Source of the DNA: Rhizobium sp. RCAM05350 | Lineage (GTDB): Bacteria > Pseudomonadota > Alphaproteobacteria > Rhizobiales > Rhizobiaceae | Reading direction: 5' to 3' | Assembly: GCA_024426085.1 (NCBI GenBank) | Contig: CP087973.1 | Location: 124,001 to 188,000 of the forward strand | Length of the DNA: 64,000 nt | Part shown: one piece after another, positions 31,011-41,954 of the stretch | Position numbering within the stretch: the stretch's first letter is position 1 | Layout of the letters: the number at the start of each line of letters is the position of its first letter | Made by a program: the position numbers and the translations under genes | Notes under the pieces: generated by a model | The model's database searches: none | Seen by the model: the letters and a program-made list of their open reading frames with translations, nothing else | What the model was told of the DNA's origin: nothing

Positions 31011-31753
31011 ATGTCTGAATACATTCGGGAAATCACATCGGACGAGTTGAGGCTCTTTGGCGATATCATTGCCAAGCTGGAGCGCATCGACAGTGAACAA
31101 GATGTGCGTACTCTCGTGTTTGATGACGTTGTACGTTTGGTTAGAGCAGATTTTGCAGCGTCGTTTATCTGGAACGAGCATGCCCGGCGGTTCGATGGTG
31201 CCCTAATCCACAATATGGATCCGGAGAATATTCTCAGATACGAAGCATGGTATCAGTTTCACGATCCCCACACGCATCAACTTCGCGCCAAACGTCGCGC
31301 CACATTGATCGAAGAGGTCACGCCCTATCCTGAACTCCGGAAGACCGAATTTTACAACGATTTCCTGAAACGTGACCGGCTTCACCATGGCGTAAACATC
31401 TTCCTATTCGACGGCGATCGCGACCTTGGCGATTTCCGTTTGTGGCGCGCGGAACAGAGCCCGGATTTCGGCGAGCGCGAGACTGCAATACTGAACACTA
31501 TCGCTCCCTACCTGCAACGCGTTGGTTCGCAGCAAATGTCGCTTCCGAGAAACTGACAATCCGCGAACGGGAAATCGCATTCCTTGTCGCTCGCGGATGT
31601 CGTGACCGAGACATTGGTGATATGTTAGGCATCAGCTTTTCGACGGTTCGCACTCACTTAAATCGTGCAATGGAAAAGAAGGGTTGTTCCAATCGCGCAG
31701 AGCTTGCTGCGATGGTAATGACGGGCAACGAGACCACTGCCACCGGAGTTTGA
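31011..31753 (+). CDS. LuxR-family transcriptional regulator; one frameshift
   Basis: About 247 residues. The N-terminal about 170 residues form a GAF/PAS-like sensing region (DDVVRLVRADFAASFIWNEH, then FHDPHTHQLRAKRRATLIEE). After a frame change near 31520, the C-terminal LuxR helix-turn-helix follows: LTIREREIAFLVARGCRDRD and IGDMLGISFSTVRTHLNRAM. The start at 31011 (MSEYIREITSDEL) is the first Met of the conserved part. It stands between the transporter genes and their two binding-protein genes, so it probably controls them. Confidence 0.84.
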
Positions 31754-31930
31754 CATCGGCAACGCAATCTAACGTTGCCCAGCGGTTACTGCCGAACAAC
31801 GGCACACCCCACCACTCGTCATAAATGTCGATGGCCTAAATCTGCCTAATGCCGAAAGCTGCCCCGCTAGTCGGCTAAGATGTACATGCCTGCTCTGGGC
31901 TGCGCCTCCGAGCGATAAAAGGGGAAAACA

Positions 31931-33485
31931 ATGCCAGGTTTTAGTTCTACCATCAAACTCAGCCGACGCACGCTGCTTCGTACAGGCTTCGCTGCCGGGG
32001 CACTCGCCGCTGCGACAGCGCCCGGCACGCTGATATCCGCTTTTGCGCAATCTGCTTCACCCAACACCGGGGGTATCCTGCGCGTCGCCGTGCCGGGCGG
32101 ATCAGCAGATTCCCTCGATCCGCATCTCACGCAGGGTCAAATTTCAGATATCGTGCGCTTCACCAATCTATTCGATGGCCTGAGCGAATATACGCCGCAA
32201 GCGACGGTGCGCCTGTCGCTTGCGGAATCGATGACGCCGAACGAGGCTGCGACGGAATGGACGGTCAAGCTTCACAAGGGAATCAAGACGCATGGTGGCG
32301 GGGAGTTTCAAGCGGATGACGTCATTTTTTCGGTGAAACGAATTCTCGATCCGGCGGCTCCGACAAAGGGCGCTGCTCTCATCAAGTTCATTGATCCGGA
32401 GAAGATCGAGAAGATCGACGATCTCACTCTCAAATTCACCCTGTCTGCTCCCTATGGCTTGTTCCCAGAGGTGTGGGCGAACCGATACCTGAGAATGGTG
32501 CCACGGGATTTTGACCCGGCGAAGCCAGACGGAACCGGTGCGTTCAAGTACGAGTCCTTTACGCCGGGCCGAGAATCCACGTTCCATCGTTTTGACAGCT
32601 ATTTCCGCGAGAGGGCCTGGATCGACACCCTGGTTGTTTCCAACGTTAACGAAAACACCGCAGCCATCAACGCTTTACGCGGCGGCCAAGTCGATATCAG
32701 CTATACAATGCCGTTCTCTGAAGCCAGGATCATCGCGACCGATCCTACCCTCAAAATTCTCGATAACCCATCTGCGATGTCAATTCCGATCTATATGCGC
32801 ACGGATATGGCACCGTTCAACGACGTTCGCGTCAGGCAAGCGATGCGTCTGATCGCCAACCGCGGACAAATGGTAGCGGTCGCTTTGGCCGGCCACGGTA
32901 CAATCAGGCAACGACATGGCGGGCCGCACCATCGCGCCGTGCAGCGAATCCGCCCTGTCGCAGCGTGAACAGAATGTCGAAGAAGCCAAGAGACTGCTGG
33001 CGGAGGCCGGGCAATCGGATTTTACAGTCGAGATGGTGACAGTGAACGGCACGGCCGGCATGGTTGAATGCGCTCAGGTCTTTGCCGAACAAGCGAAAGC
33101 TGCCGGCGTTACGATCAACGTCAAGAATATGGAAGTTGGTGCATATCTCGCCAACTACGGAAATTGGTCGTTCGGCGTCGACTTCCTCTCCGACACCTAT
33201 CTTGCCGTAGCCACACGCAGCCTTCTACCGACGGGATCGTTCAACACGTCCAAATGGAACGATCCGGAATTCAACGAACTTCACGCCAAGGCGATGGCAA
33301 CCGTCGACCAGACCGAACGTTGCACCATTATCGACAAGATGCGGACGATCGAGTACGAACGCGGCGGCAACATAGTCTGGGGCTTCGCCAATGTGCTGAA
33401 TGGCTACCGCAGCACTGTGCAGGGCATGGTGCCCTATACCGTTGATTCCGTGTTGTACAATATCCGCCAGCTCTGGCTCGCTTGA
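31931..33485 (+). CDS. Tat-exported family-5 (peptide/nickel-type) solute-binding protein 1; one frameshift
   Basis: About 517 residues. The Tat leader is LSRRTLLRTGFAAGALAAAT with cleavage near AFAQS. The mature family-5 fold starts GGILRVAVPGGSADSLDPHL. One frame change near 32905 splits it at HGTI-GNDMAGRTIAPC. It has exactly the same nucleotide length as the next gene and is highly similar to it throughout, so the two are recent tandem duplicates. It is the presumed substrate receptor for the Dpp-type transporter encoded at 26933-30572, located in the periplasm. Confidence 0.88.
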
Positions 33486-33494
33486 TCACAAATT

Positions 33495-33526
33495 TGTGGA
33501 CGGAAGCCAATTGGCTTCCGTCCACA
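33495..33526 (+). terminator. perfect 32-base palindrome after first binding-protein gene
   Basis: Arms TGTGGACGGAAGCCAA (33495-33510) and its exact complement (33511-33526) lie ten bases after the stop. It would form a very stable hairpin. No T-tract follows, so partial termination or mRNA stabilisation is likely. Confidence 0.7.
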
Positions 33527-33698
33527 TCCGGCTGCGAGACAAGCCGTATCCTAACCTACCCTTCCAGACGCGAACGAAGTTTAGATTTTCTCTCCACACT
33601 AATGTCGATAGCGGCTGAAATCCCTTTTCCACAGTATGCGGGAAGCCGTTGCGTTGGTGCAATGAAGCCCAATGTCCGTGGCCAATAAGGGGGAAGCA

Positions 33699-35253
33699 AT
33701 GTCAGGTGTCATCTCTTCAATCACAATTAGTCGGCGCGTGCTAATACGTTCAGGCTTGGCTGTCGGGACAGTAGCCGCTGCAGCCGGGCCACTTGCGCTG
33801 AGATCCGTCTTCGCGCAAACCGACACACCCCAATCTGGTGGTACTTTGCGCGTTGCAGTGCCTGGCGGTTCGGCAGACTCGCTCGATCCTCATCGTACAC
33901 AGGCCCAGGTATCGGACATGGTCCGGTTTATGAACCTGTTTGATGGCCTGAGCGAATACACCTCCGATGGTACGGTCCGCCTGTCGCTTGCGGAAACGAT
34001 GACGCCAAACGAAACGGCGACGGAATGGACAGTCAAGCTGCATCAGGGCATTAAGACCCATGGCGGGGCGGATTTCCAGGCGGACGATGTCATCTTCTCG
34101 GTAAGGCGGATTCTTGACGGTTCGGCTCCCACGAAGGGAGCAGCCCTGATCAAGTTCGTTGACCCAGCGAAAGTCGAAAAGATCGACGACCTTACCCTCA
34201 AGTTTACCCTCGACAACCCCCATGGTCTCTTCCCAGACGTTTGGGCCAATCTCTTTCTAAGAATGGTGCCGCGCGATTTCGATGCCGCAAACCCGGACGG
34301 AACCGGTCCGTTCAGATATGAGTCCTTTACGCCAGGGCAGGAATCCACATTCAAGAGCTTTGGCTCATACTTCCGTGAGAAGGCCTGGATCGACACGTTG
34401 GTGGTCGTAGTGATCAACGACAATACCGCAGCCATCAACGCACTGCGCGGCGGCCAGATAGACGTTAGCTACACAATGCCTTTCTCCGAAGCCAGAACCG
34501 TTGAAGCGAGCCCTGACCTGAGGTTGCTGAACAATCCGACACCCATGGAGATTCCGATCTACATGCGAACAGACGTGGCACCATTCGACGACGTTCGCGT
34601 CAGGCAGGCAATGCGACTTGTTGCGAACCGCAAGCAACTGGTGTCGGTGGCATTGGCCGGCTACGGTACGATCGGCAATGACATGGTGGGACGGTCCATG
34701 GCGCCATGCGTTGAATCGAGCCTGCCACAGCGTGAACAGAGTATCGAGGAGGCCAAGAAACTGCTAGCCGAAGCAGACCAATCGGACCTCTCCGTCGAAA
34801 TGGTCACCGTCAACGGCACCGCCGGCATGGTTGAATGCGCCCAAGTTTTCGCCGAGCAGGCTAAGGCTGTGGGTGTCACGATCAACGTGAAGAACATGGA
34901 GGTCGGCGCCTATCTCGCCAACTATGGAAACTGGACATTCAGGGGTAGACTTCTTGTCGGATTCCTATCTCGATGTTGCGGGATACAGCCTCCTGCCGAG
35001 TGGTACTTTCAACACAACTCGCTGGAATGATCCGGAGTTTAACGACCTTTATGTGAAGGCAGTAGCTACGACGGATATCAGCGAACGCTGCGGAATCATC
35101 GACAAGATGCGGACAATCGAGTACGAGCGCGGCGGCAATATTCTCTGGGGTTTCGCCAACGTGCTCAACGGTTATCGAGCTAACGTGCAAGGGATGGTGC
35201 CCTACACGATTGATTCCATTCTTTACAATTTGCGGCTTGTCTGGCTTGCGTGA
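33699..35253 (+). CDS. Tat-exported family-5 solute-binding protein 2 (tandem paralogue); one frameshift
   Basis: About 517 residues, starting MSGVISSITISRRVLIRSGL, a Tat leader ending near SVFAQ. The mature part repeats the first paralogue almost residue for residue, for example LRVAVPGGSADSLDPHRTQA and VNGTAGMVECAQVFAEQAKA. The start at 33699 is chosen for the AAGGGGGAAGC ribosome binding site; an in-frame ATG at 33672 is less likely. The frame changes near 34945. Divergence is concentrated in leader and a few ligand-facing stretches, suggesting the two copies may bind related but different ligands. Confidence 0.88.
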
Positions 35254-35358
35254 GAGAAACACTGGCGGAGCTGTGCGCAATTAGCTGTTCTGCCTGCCAT
35301 TCTGATCTGAAGACAGTGCTTGTCCGCTCTGCCCGCCCTGCTGGACATCCGACGAAAA

Positions 35359-35395
35359 GAACCGGACAGGAAGTAACTTTGTTCCTGTTCGGTTC
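35359..35395 (+). terminator. hairpin after second binding-protein gene
   Basis: Arms GAACCGGACAGGAA (35359-35372) and TTCCTGTTCGGTTC (35382-35395) pair over 14 bases with one G-U pair and a nine-base loop. It lies in the spacer between the binding-protein gene and the convergent arginase-family genes. Confidence 0.65.
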
Positions 35396-35513
35396 GCTAT
35401 CTACCATGTTCGGATCAGTCGACCGTTTTTGGAGGATGTAAATCGAGCCGTCCGATTCCGATCGGCGTGACACGAGAGATGCGTACTGTACGAGGCTCTG
35501 TTTCCAAACAGAT

Positions 35514-36495
35514 TCATACTGGAGTTGTCCAACTGCGCTCTATCGCTTTAGCGGCGGCAATCATGGACTTGGCAAGGATGTCGGAAGCAGCCGGATCCAA
35601 GGAAGGATCGAAGCAGCTGTAGTCTAGTCCTACGATCTCAAAATGCTCAGCGATACGCCACATAGCGTACTCCAACTGTTCGAGTGTCAGACCGCCATGG
35701 GCCATGTGATGGCTGATGAGCACAACACTCGGATCGAGCACATCGACATCAACATGAACATATACCTTTCGGCAGCGCGTCGAGAGAGCAGCAAGAGCGT
35801 CTTCGATTGCGGCCTCATATCCCCTTTTCCGAATGGTGGAGGGATGCTACGACACTGCCGATTTGTCTAACTTCACGCTCAACGTCCGAATACTCCTCAT
35901 GCAGACCAATCGACAGAATCCGGTCACTCGGGATTTCATGAAAGCCAGGAATCTGCCTGCAATAGGCTTGCCAGCAGTGTCCGACAATCATCGAAACAGG
36001 CATGCCCTCCATCAGGCCCGAACGCGATGTTTCTGGGGTACTTGCGTCATCATGCGCATCAAACCAGATCATGCCGATGTCGTCTTCATCGCCAAGACCG
36101 GCGACCATCCCGACAGCCGCCGAGCAGGCTCCAGTTGCTGCCAACGGGATTCGTCCGGATTTTCGGGCCTTGCGAACTTCTTCAGCAAGTCGGGTATTCT
36201 GTATTTGCATCCGGCTTAGCATATCGCCTGCGAAAAGGCCGGTGACGTTAAGCAGATCATAGCCGGCTGTCTGCTTGGCCTGCGGTTCGTCGGCGTCTTC
36301 GATCGAAACGATGTCGACGTCTTTGAAGTGGTTCTCAAGCCCAAAGCGCAAATGTTGGTTGGAAAGCAATGTACCCGGACCGAGTGCCATTTGGTTGCGT
36401 GGAGATGGTTGGCGGATTCCAAAAAGGTAGGGCAAGCCAATTAGTGAGAGGGACGGTACTTGTGCAGGAATTTTCGGATCATTGATCGCCGCCAT
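35514..36495 (-). CDS. arginase/agmatinase-family hydrolase, atypical metal site, copy A; one frameshift
   Basis: About 326 residues of the ureohydrolase superfamily, which hydrolyses guanidino or related C-N bonds using two metal ions. Metal motifs GMIWFDAHDDASTPE and VHVDVDVLDPS are present. The usual GGDHS motif is replaced by ATGACSAAVGM, so the first metal-ligand His is missing. The frame changes near 35818, where KGI is followed by the continuation YEAAIEDALAALSTRCRKVY. The start at MAAINDPKIP (36495) is preferred to 36570. It is tandem with copy B on the same strand. Substrate unknown; it may not be a true arginase. Confidence 0.8.
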
Positions 36496-36566
36496 GTCGT
36501 TTCTCCATGTGTTGCGCCGCTGGACAGGCCCACCAAAGGTGGACCTGTCCCCGTTTATGCCAACGT

Positions 36567-37521
36567 TCATTTCCGGCTGTCAGCCGACGAGGTTGCCGCT
36601 GCAACGATTAGGGGTACGAGAACCTCGACGCCGCGCGGGTCAACCTGCAGGGTCAAACGATGCAAAGCTGACAGCGAGTATCTCGAACCGCTCTGCAATC
36701 AGCGTCAAAGCGCGTGAAACCTGCTTATCGGTCAGCCCACCAACGGCAGCGTGTGTGTTCGCTTTCAAAATGGATGGATCGAGTACATCGGTGTCGATGT
36801 GTATGAAGACGTGCTTGCAACGGGATCCCAAGTCATCCAAAGCTCGCGTGATCGCCCCTTCGAAGCCGAACTTCTCGATGACAGGTTTGTGAACCAACGC
36901 GCCGAGCGCCATGCTGGCAGCCGGCCGTGCGTTGTGAGCAAACATTTCGCTCAAACCAACCGTAACGATATGATCTTCAGGAATCTCACGGAAGCCGGGA
37001 ATCTTCCTGCGATACTTGGGCCAACATTTTCCTGCGATCGTTGTGACTGGCATCCCTTCGAAGAAGCCATTCTCCGACGTATCGGGCGTTTGAGCATCTC
37101 CATGGGCGTCAAACCAAATCATCCCGACTTCGTCCTCTACGTCGGCGATGCCCCCAACCATTCCAAGCGACGCGGAGCAGGCCCCGATCGATGCTATCGG
37201 AATTCGACCGGCTCGCCTGGCCTCCAGCACAGTTGCGGCAAGGCGAATGTTTTGCACAAGAATGCGCGACATTTGATCGCCGACCGGCAGAAGACGATAG
37301 TCGCCGCCTGTATTGGCAGCCGTCGGCTCGTCTGCATCGTCGATGATGATCACGTCTACGTCATCGAACAGCTTAAGCAGCGCAGCCGGGGCGGCATCGG
37401 GCGCAGTCAGCTCCAGCGGCCCTCGAGCCATCTGATAGCTCGCGTTTGGCGCACGCGTACCCATCAGATAGGGAAGCGCTATGAGTGTTACGGCGTCGTC
37501 TGTGTAAGGTTTTGGCAACAT
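36567..37521 (-). CDS. arginase/agmatinase-family hydrolase, atypical metal site, copy B; one frameshift near 3' end
   Basis: About 317 residues, paralogue of copy A. Metal motifs are GMIWFDAHGDAQTPD and FIHIDTDVLDPS; again GGDHS is replaced, here by SIGACSASLGM. As read, a stop occurs at 36640 after FASFDPAG. Removing one G restores VDPRGVEVLVPLIVAAATSS and ends at 36567. Copy A begins 72 bases downstream, so the two are probably co-transcribed and may act as paired subunits or on successive substrates. It diverges from the amidase gene. Confidence 0.82.
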
Positions 37522-37719
37522 CGATTGAACTCCATATTGGCTGTGACGCGCTTCGTAAGAATACTATGTTTCTTACCTCGCTCCGGGTGCCATGCGCATC
37601 GGCAAGAATGACGACCGCTTTGGCTTGGAACACCCCGATGGACTGTCGGCATAAATGCCGATGCGTGGGTTGTTACCCGCACTGATAATCTCATCCACAC
37701 ACCATGGATTGAGGATGTG

Positions 37720-39136
37720 ATGGGCGAACTATCGAGACTGAGCGCAACCGCGGCAGCGAACGCGATCCGAAATGGCGACATAACAGCAGAGGCATTGGCT
37801 GATTGCCTTGTCGGGCGTGCACAGCGGTACAGTTCGCTCAATGCATTCATCAGCTTTGACGGCGCGAAGGTTCGCGAGGCAGCGCGTGAGGCCGACGTTC
37901 GTCGCAGACGCGGCGAGGCTCTTGGCGCGCTGCACGGCGTACCCATCTCCTTCAAGGACAACATAAACACTGCTGCCTATCCAACAACGGCCGGGACGCG
38001 AGCCCTTCGGAGCAACAATCCGGTTGAGAACGCACCCATTGCGTCAGCGCTGATCGTTGCCGGCGCAATTGTTTTTGGCAAGAACATGATGCACGAGCTT
38101 GCTTTCGGCGTCACCTGCAACAATGCCGAGTTTGGTGCTGTCCATAATCCCTACGATACCAAAATGATTCCTGGCGGGTCGAGCGGTGGAACGGCCGTCG
38201 CCGTCGCCGCCAGGCTGTCGCCCGCTGGCATCAGGAAGCGATACCGGTGGGTCGGTTCGGGTGCCGGCATCTTTATGTGGCCTGACCGGGATGAGACCAA
38301 CTTTGAAACGGTGGTCTCAGTCGGGCATTGTTCCTATTGCCTCGACCCGGGATACAGCGGGTCCGTTGGCGAGATCGGTGGAGGATTTGGCGCTTCTCGA
38401 CGGCATCATTACGGGAGACAGCGGACCACTGGATCTCCCAAGCCTCGGCAATATCCGGTTGGGAGTTCCAAGAGACTATTTCTGGGCGGACCTCGATGAC
38501 AGTACAGCCAAACTCTGTGAAGACACGTTGAGGCGGCTTGCTGAGGAGGGTGTAAAATTTGTGGAAGCTGACTTCGACGACATCGCGTCTCACAACGAGG
38601 CCGTTAGTTTCGTCATCGCACTTTATGAACCACGACGCGATCTGAGAGCCTATTTGCAGAGCTCGAAGGCACCGGTTTCATTCGAGGACGTGGTTGCAGC
38701 GGTGTCGAGCCCCGATGTGCGAGCAACGATGGAAAGCATGATGGACATTGGCAGCCAAGTATCGGAAGAGGCTTACCTGAAGGCCCGGGATCACCACAGA
38801 CCTCTTTTGGTTGAGTGCTTCACAAGCTATTTTACTCGAAATCGCATAGACGCGACGATCTTTCCAACGACACCTCTGACAGCAAGACCCATTGGGGAGG
38901 ATGAAACTGTCCTTGTTGGAAATCGCCGCATGCCGACATTTCCAACATTCATCCGCAACACTGATCCGGGCAGCAATGCCGGCATGCCGGGTGTCACAAT
39001 ACCTGTGGGATTGGGATCAGATGGCTTACCTGTTGGCATAGCGTTAGACGGGCCAATCGGCGCTGACCGGCGTCTCTTGGCAATCGCTGCTGCGATCGAG
39101 AAAGTGTTGCCTCCGATGCCGGCGCCTCAACTCTAG
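37720..39136 (+). CDS. amidase-signature-family amidase; one frameshift
   Basis: About 471 residues of the amidase signature family (Ser-cisSer-Lys). The catalytic Lys is in VPISFKDNINT near residue 80, the cis-Ser in PGGSSGGTAVAVAAR, and the nucleophile Ser in SGSDTGGSVRVPASLCGLTG. One extra base near 38222 shifts the frame between these two serine motifs. The start at 37720 has GAGG six bases upstream. It would release ammonia from an amide in the cytoplasm. It diverges from the arginase-like pair, suggesting successive C-N hydrolyses of one imported compound. Confidence 0.87.
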
Positions 39137-39529
39137 GCTGGAGCGACGTTAGGACTGAGAATGTCTTACTTCTAATCGCAAGGGGGCGGTATCGAGCGCG
39201 CACGGATCATGACCATCATTCCACGAGAATAGAGAGAGGCGCGGTAGTCTCGGGAAGCATCATTCCAGTTGCCCAAGCGCCTAATCCCGGTCTGCATGGC
39301 TCAGATAGTTGATTGTGTTGGATCGATGTTTGTTGGTGCGATCTGTTGCCGACACCCTGCATTGACGCCTGAATCCTGTGGCAAGGTTCCGGTCTATGGG
39401 ATCGCCGATCAACCTCCAAATACAATTCAGAAGCTTTCGTCCAACGATTTTGCCGACTCACCAATGTTTGGTGGGCCGGCGATGTCAGCGGTGAGCAACG
39501 ATCTTCGAAAAAGCCGAGCTTGTGAGATT
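39137..39529. other. no recognisable gene
   Basis: A 393-base spacer between the convergent amidase and livF-like genes. Open frames on either strand lack start signals and family resemblance. I see no strong terminator hairpin with a T-tract. Confidence 0.35.
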
Positions 39530-40225
39530 TCACACGATCATGTGTGCTTGAATATCCGCCCTGCTGATGGCGCTTGCAGAACCCGCCAGGGCAATTTTCC
39601 CCTGATCCAAGACCAGGAGCTCGTCGGCGATTTCGTCGACGAGCGTTAAATTCTGCTCTACAATTATGAAAGCAGTTCCTTCGGCCTTCCGCGTGTTTAC
39701 GAGATTGGCCATCTTCATGACATTCTCGTATTGAACGCCTTCAGTTGGCTCATCGATAACGATTACCGGTTTGTTCTCCGAGAGTCCACGCACCAACGAC
39801 AAGAGCTTCTTTTCTCCGCCTGACAAAGTTCCGGCGGGTTGATCGCGACGTTCAGCCAAACGCGGAAAGGTGTGGAAATAGGATTCGAACGCATCAACGT
39901 TTTTATGGGGACTCATCAGCAGTAGATTTTCGGCAACGCTCAGATCATCGAAAACCACGCGTTCCTGTGGGCAATAGGTCATGCCGCTCCAGTTTCGTTG
40001 AAAGGCGGACACCCCTGCCAGATCGCGGCCGTAGAGTCTGACAGAACCGGAGGTAAGTGGCAGATACCCGCAGGCCAGTTTGAGCAGCGTTGATTTACCC
40101 ACACCGTTGCGGCCGAGTACACACAATACTTTACCGGGAGATACGCTCGCAGACACGTCGCGCACAACCAGCCCGCCACCATAGCCACCCGAGATGTCAT
40201 CAAATTCCAAGCTGAAGTCGGTCAT
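39530..40225 (-). CDS. Liv-type ABC transporter ATP-binding protein (LivF), in frame with the preceding LivM-LivG
   Basis: A 231-residue ATPase: Walker A GRNGVGKST, signature LSGGEKKLL, Walker B VIVIDEPTEGV and H-loop switch VEQNLTLVDEIADEL. The ATG at 40225 has AGGAG eight bases upstream, so independent initiation is likely. However, no stop codon separates it from the upstream LivG domain; the text reads straight through VYLGDSLMTDFSLEFDD. The protein may be made alone, as a fusion, or both. It belongs to the urea/amide or amino-acid Liv transporter encoded by this block. Confidence 0.87.
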   Translation of the reverse strand: MTDFSLEFDDISGGYGGGLVVRDVSASVSPGKVLCVLGRNGVGKSTLLKLACGYLPLTSGSVRLYGRDLAGVSAFQRNWSGMTYCPQERVVFDDLSVAENLLLMSPHKNVDAFESYFHTFPRLAERRDQPAGTLSGGEKKLLSLVRGLSENKPVIVIDEPTEGVQYENVMKMANLVNTRKAEGTAFIIVEQNLTLVDEIADELLVLDQGKIALAGSASAISRADIQAHMIV

Positions 40226-41954
40226 CAGCGAATCTCCTAGATAGACAGCCCGGACAGTGGGGTTGGCCTGAATTGCAGCCACTGTCCCGCCCGCGAGGAA
40301 TTTGCCTTGGTGGAGAACGATCACGCGATCGGCAATGCGCCGAACCAGTTCCATGTCATGCTCGATAACAATCACGCGGAAGCCCAGTTCAGTTTGCGCC
40401 CACAGAATTGTATCGACTACCTGCGCCGTTTCCTGGTGCGACAGTCCGGCGCATGGCTCATCGAGGAGCAGCAGACGTGGCTCTGTCAGCAGCGCCATAA
40501 CCAATTCAAGAATCTGTCGTTCGCCGTGCGAAAGTGAGGAAGCCAGGACATGATCGTTCAGGAGAAATGGAAAGCGCTGACGTAGCTCAAGCATCACAGG
40601 CGTCGTCCAGCCGTGCGCGGCGGGGTTCAAGAGGTCCCAGAATCCGATCCGATCCGTCCACAAGGCGATGCAAAGGTTTTCATGAAGGCTCAGTTTCGGA
40701 AATAGGGAAGGGGTCTGGAACTTGCGAGCGACTCCCCCGGCGTGCGATAGCCGCAGGTGTTGGGTTTGCGATGAGGATGCCATCGATGTGAATGTCTCCA
40801 GACTGTTTCGCCAACGCACCGGTCAGGACGTTGAGCGTCGAAGTTTTGCCCGCGCCGTTGGGGCCGATGACGCAGACGAATTTCTCGTCCGTCGTCGAGA
40901 AATCCAAACCGTCGAGGATTTGAACCTCGCCCACGCTGCAATGAATCTTGTTCATGGCAATATCGGCCGGTTTGGCAACAATGCGCTTGGCGGCTTTTAC
41001 GACCTCTGCGGTGCCCGCTTTCCGGCGATGCCGCGGCAACAGCGTAGAAAGAAAGCCGACGATGCCTCCCGGCATGCGGAGCACCACAAGGATGAACAAC
41101 AGGCCAATGACGATCTCCCACCATGGAAAGCGGTCTCTCAATTCAGACGATAGTGCGCCCACGAGAACCGAGCCAATGACTGGACCAAAAGCCGTGGATC
41201 TGCCTCCTATCGCTGCGAAGACGACCAAATCACCTGAAAAATTGAAACCGGCGAGATCCGGGGTGACTAGGTTTTGCTGCAGGGCGTAAAGGCCTCCGGC
41301 GATACCGGCGAGCAGCGCTGAAATCATAAAAGCGACGGACTTCAGTCTGGCTGTATTGTAGCCGAAGTAACCGAGTCTTCGTTCATTTTCTGAAATCGCA
41401 CGCCAAATCGTCCCGATTGGTGCACGGAAAAGCCAGCTGACAAAAGACATGCAAAGAACCAGCATGCTCATGGAAATATAGTAGAGATCCAAGAAGCCAC
41501 CAAAACCTGGCAACGCTGGAACATTCGACAATCCGTTGAAACCGCCGGTGACTGACGACCAAGAGCCCACGATCTGATAGCCACACAAAGCCAAAGCCAA
41601 TGTTAGCAAGGAAAAGGACGGTCCGCTCTCGGTACGCCCTCTGAACACCAAAATTGCAATGATAAAAGCTACGACTGAACCGATCATGACAGCGAGCACA
41701 ATGCCGGCATAAGCTGCAGATCCGAACGGTGCGTAAATCAGGCTGTAACCAGCTAGATAAGCCACGATGGCGACAAAAAGCCCTTGGCCCAATGACAGGA
41801 TACCCGCCTGACCCCATGCTAGCCCAACCCCCAATGCGGCGATCGCATAGATATAGTAAAGCGTAAGTTGGTATGCCCAGAAATCACCGGCAACCAGCGG
41901 GAGTCCGAATAGAGCGAGAAGAAGGAGGATGCTAGACGCGAGGAAAAATGCCAC
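40226..41954 (-). CDS. fused Liv-type permease and ATP-binding protein (LivM-LivG); one frameshift
   Basis: One reading frame encodes a LivM permease (about residues 1-310, helices from FFLASSILLLLALFGLPLVA, with AISENERRLGYFGYNTARLK) joined by a short linker to a LivG ATPase (Walker A GPNGAGKTS, signature LSHGERQ, Walker B LLLLDEPCAGLS). No ribosome binding site precedes the ATPase part, so this looks like a real fusion. A frame change near 40728 interrupts the ATPase before KFQTPSLFPKLSLHEN. The start at GTG 41954 has GGAGG seven bases upstream and overlaps the livH stop by 23 bases; a start at 42050 would overlap far more. Confidence 0.83.

Noticed and set aside
30795..31181. Minus-strand open frame of 128 codons opposite the start of the LuxR gene
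   Set aside because: Overlaps a recognised regulator on the other strand, composition is not protein-like and no family is suggested.
40700..41153. Long plus-strand open frames opposite the LivM-LivG gene
   Set aside because: They are antisense shadows of a clearly identified transporter gene.
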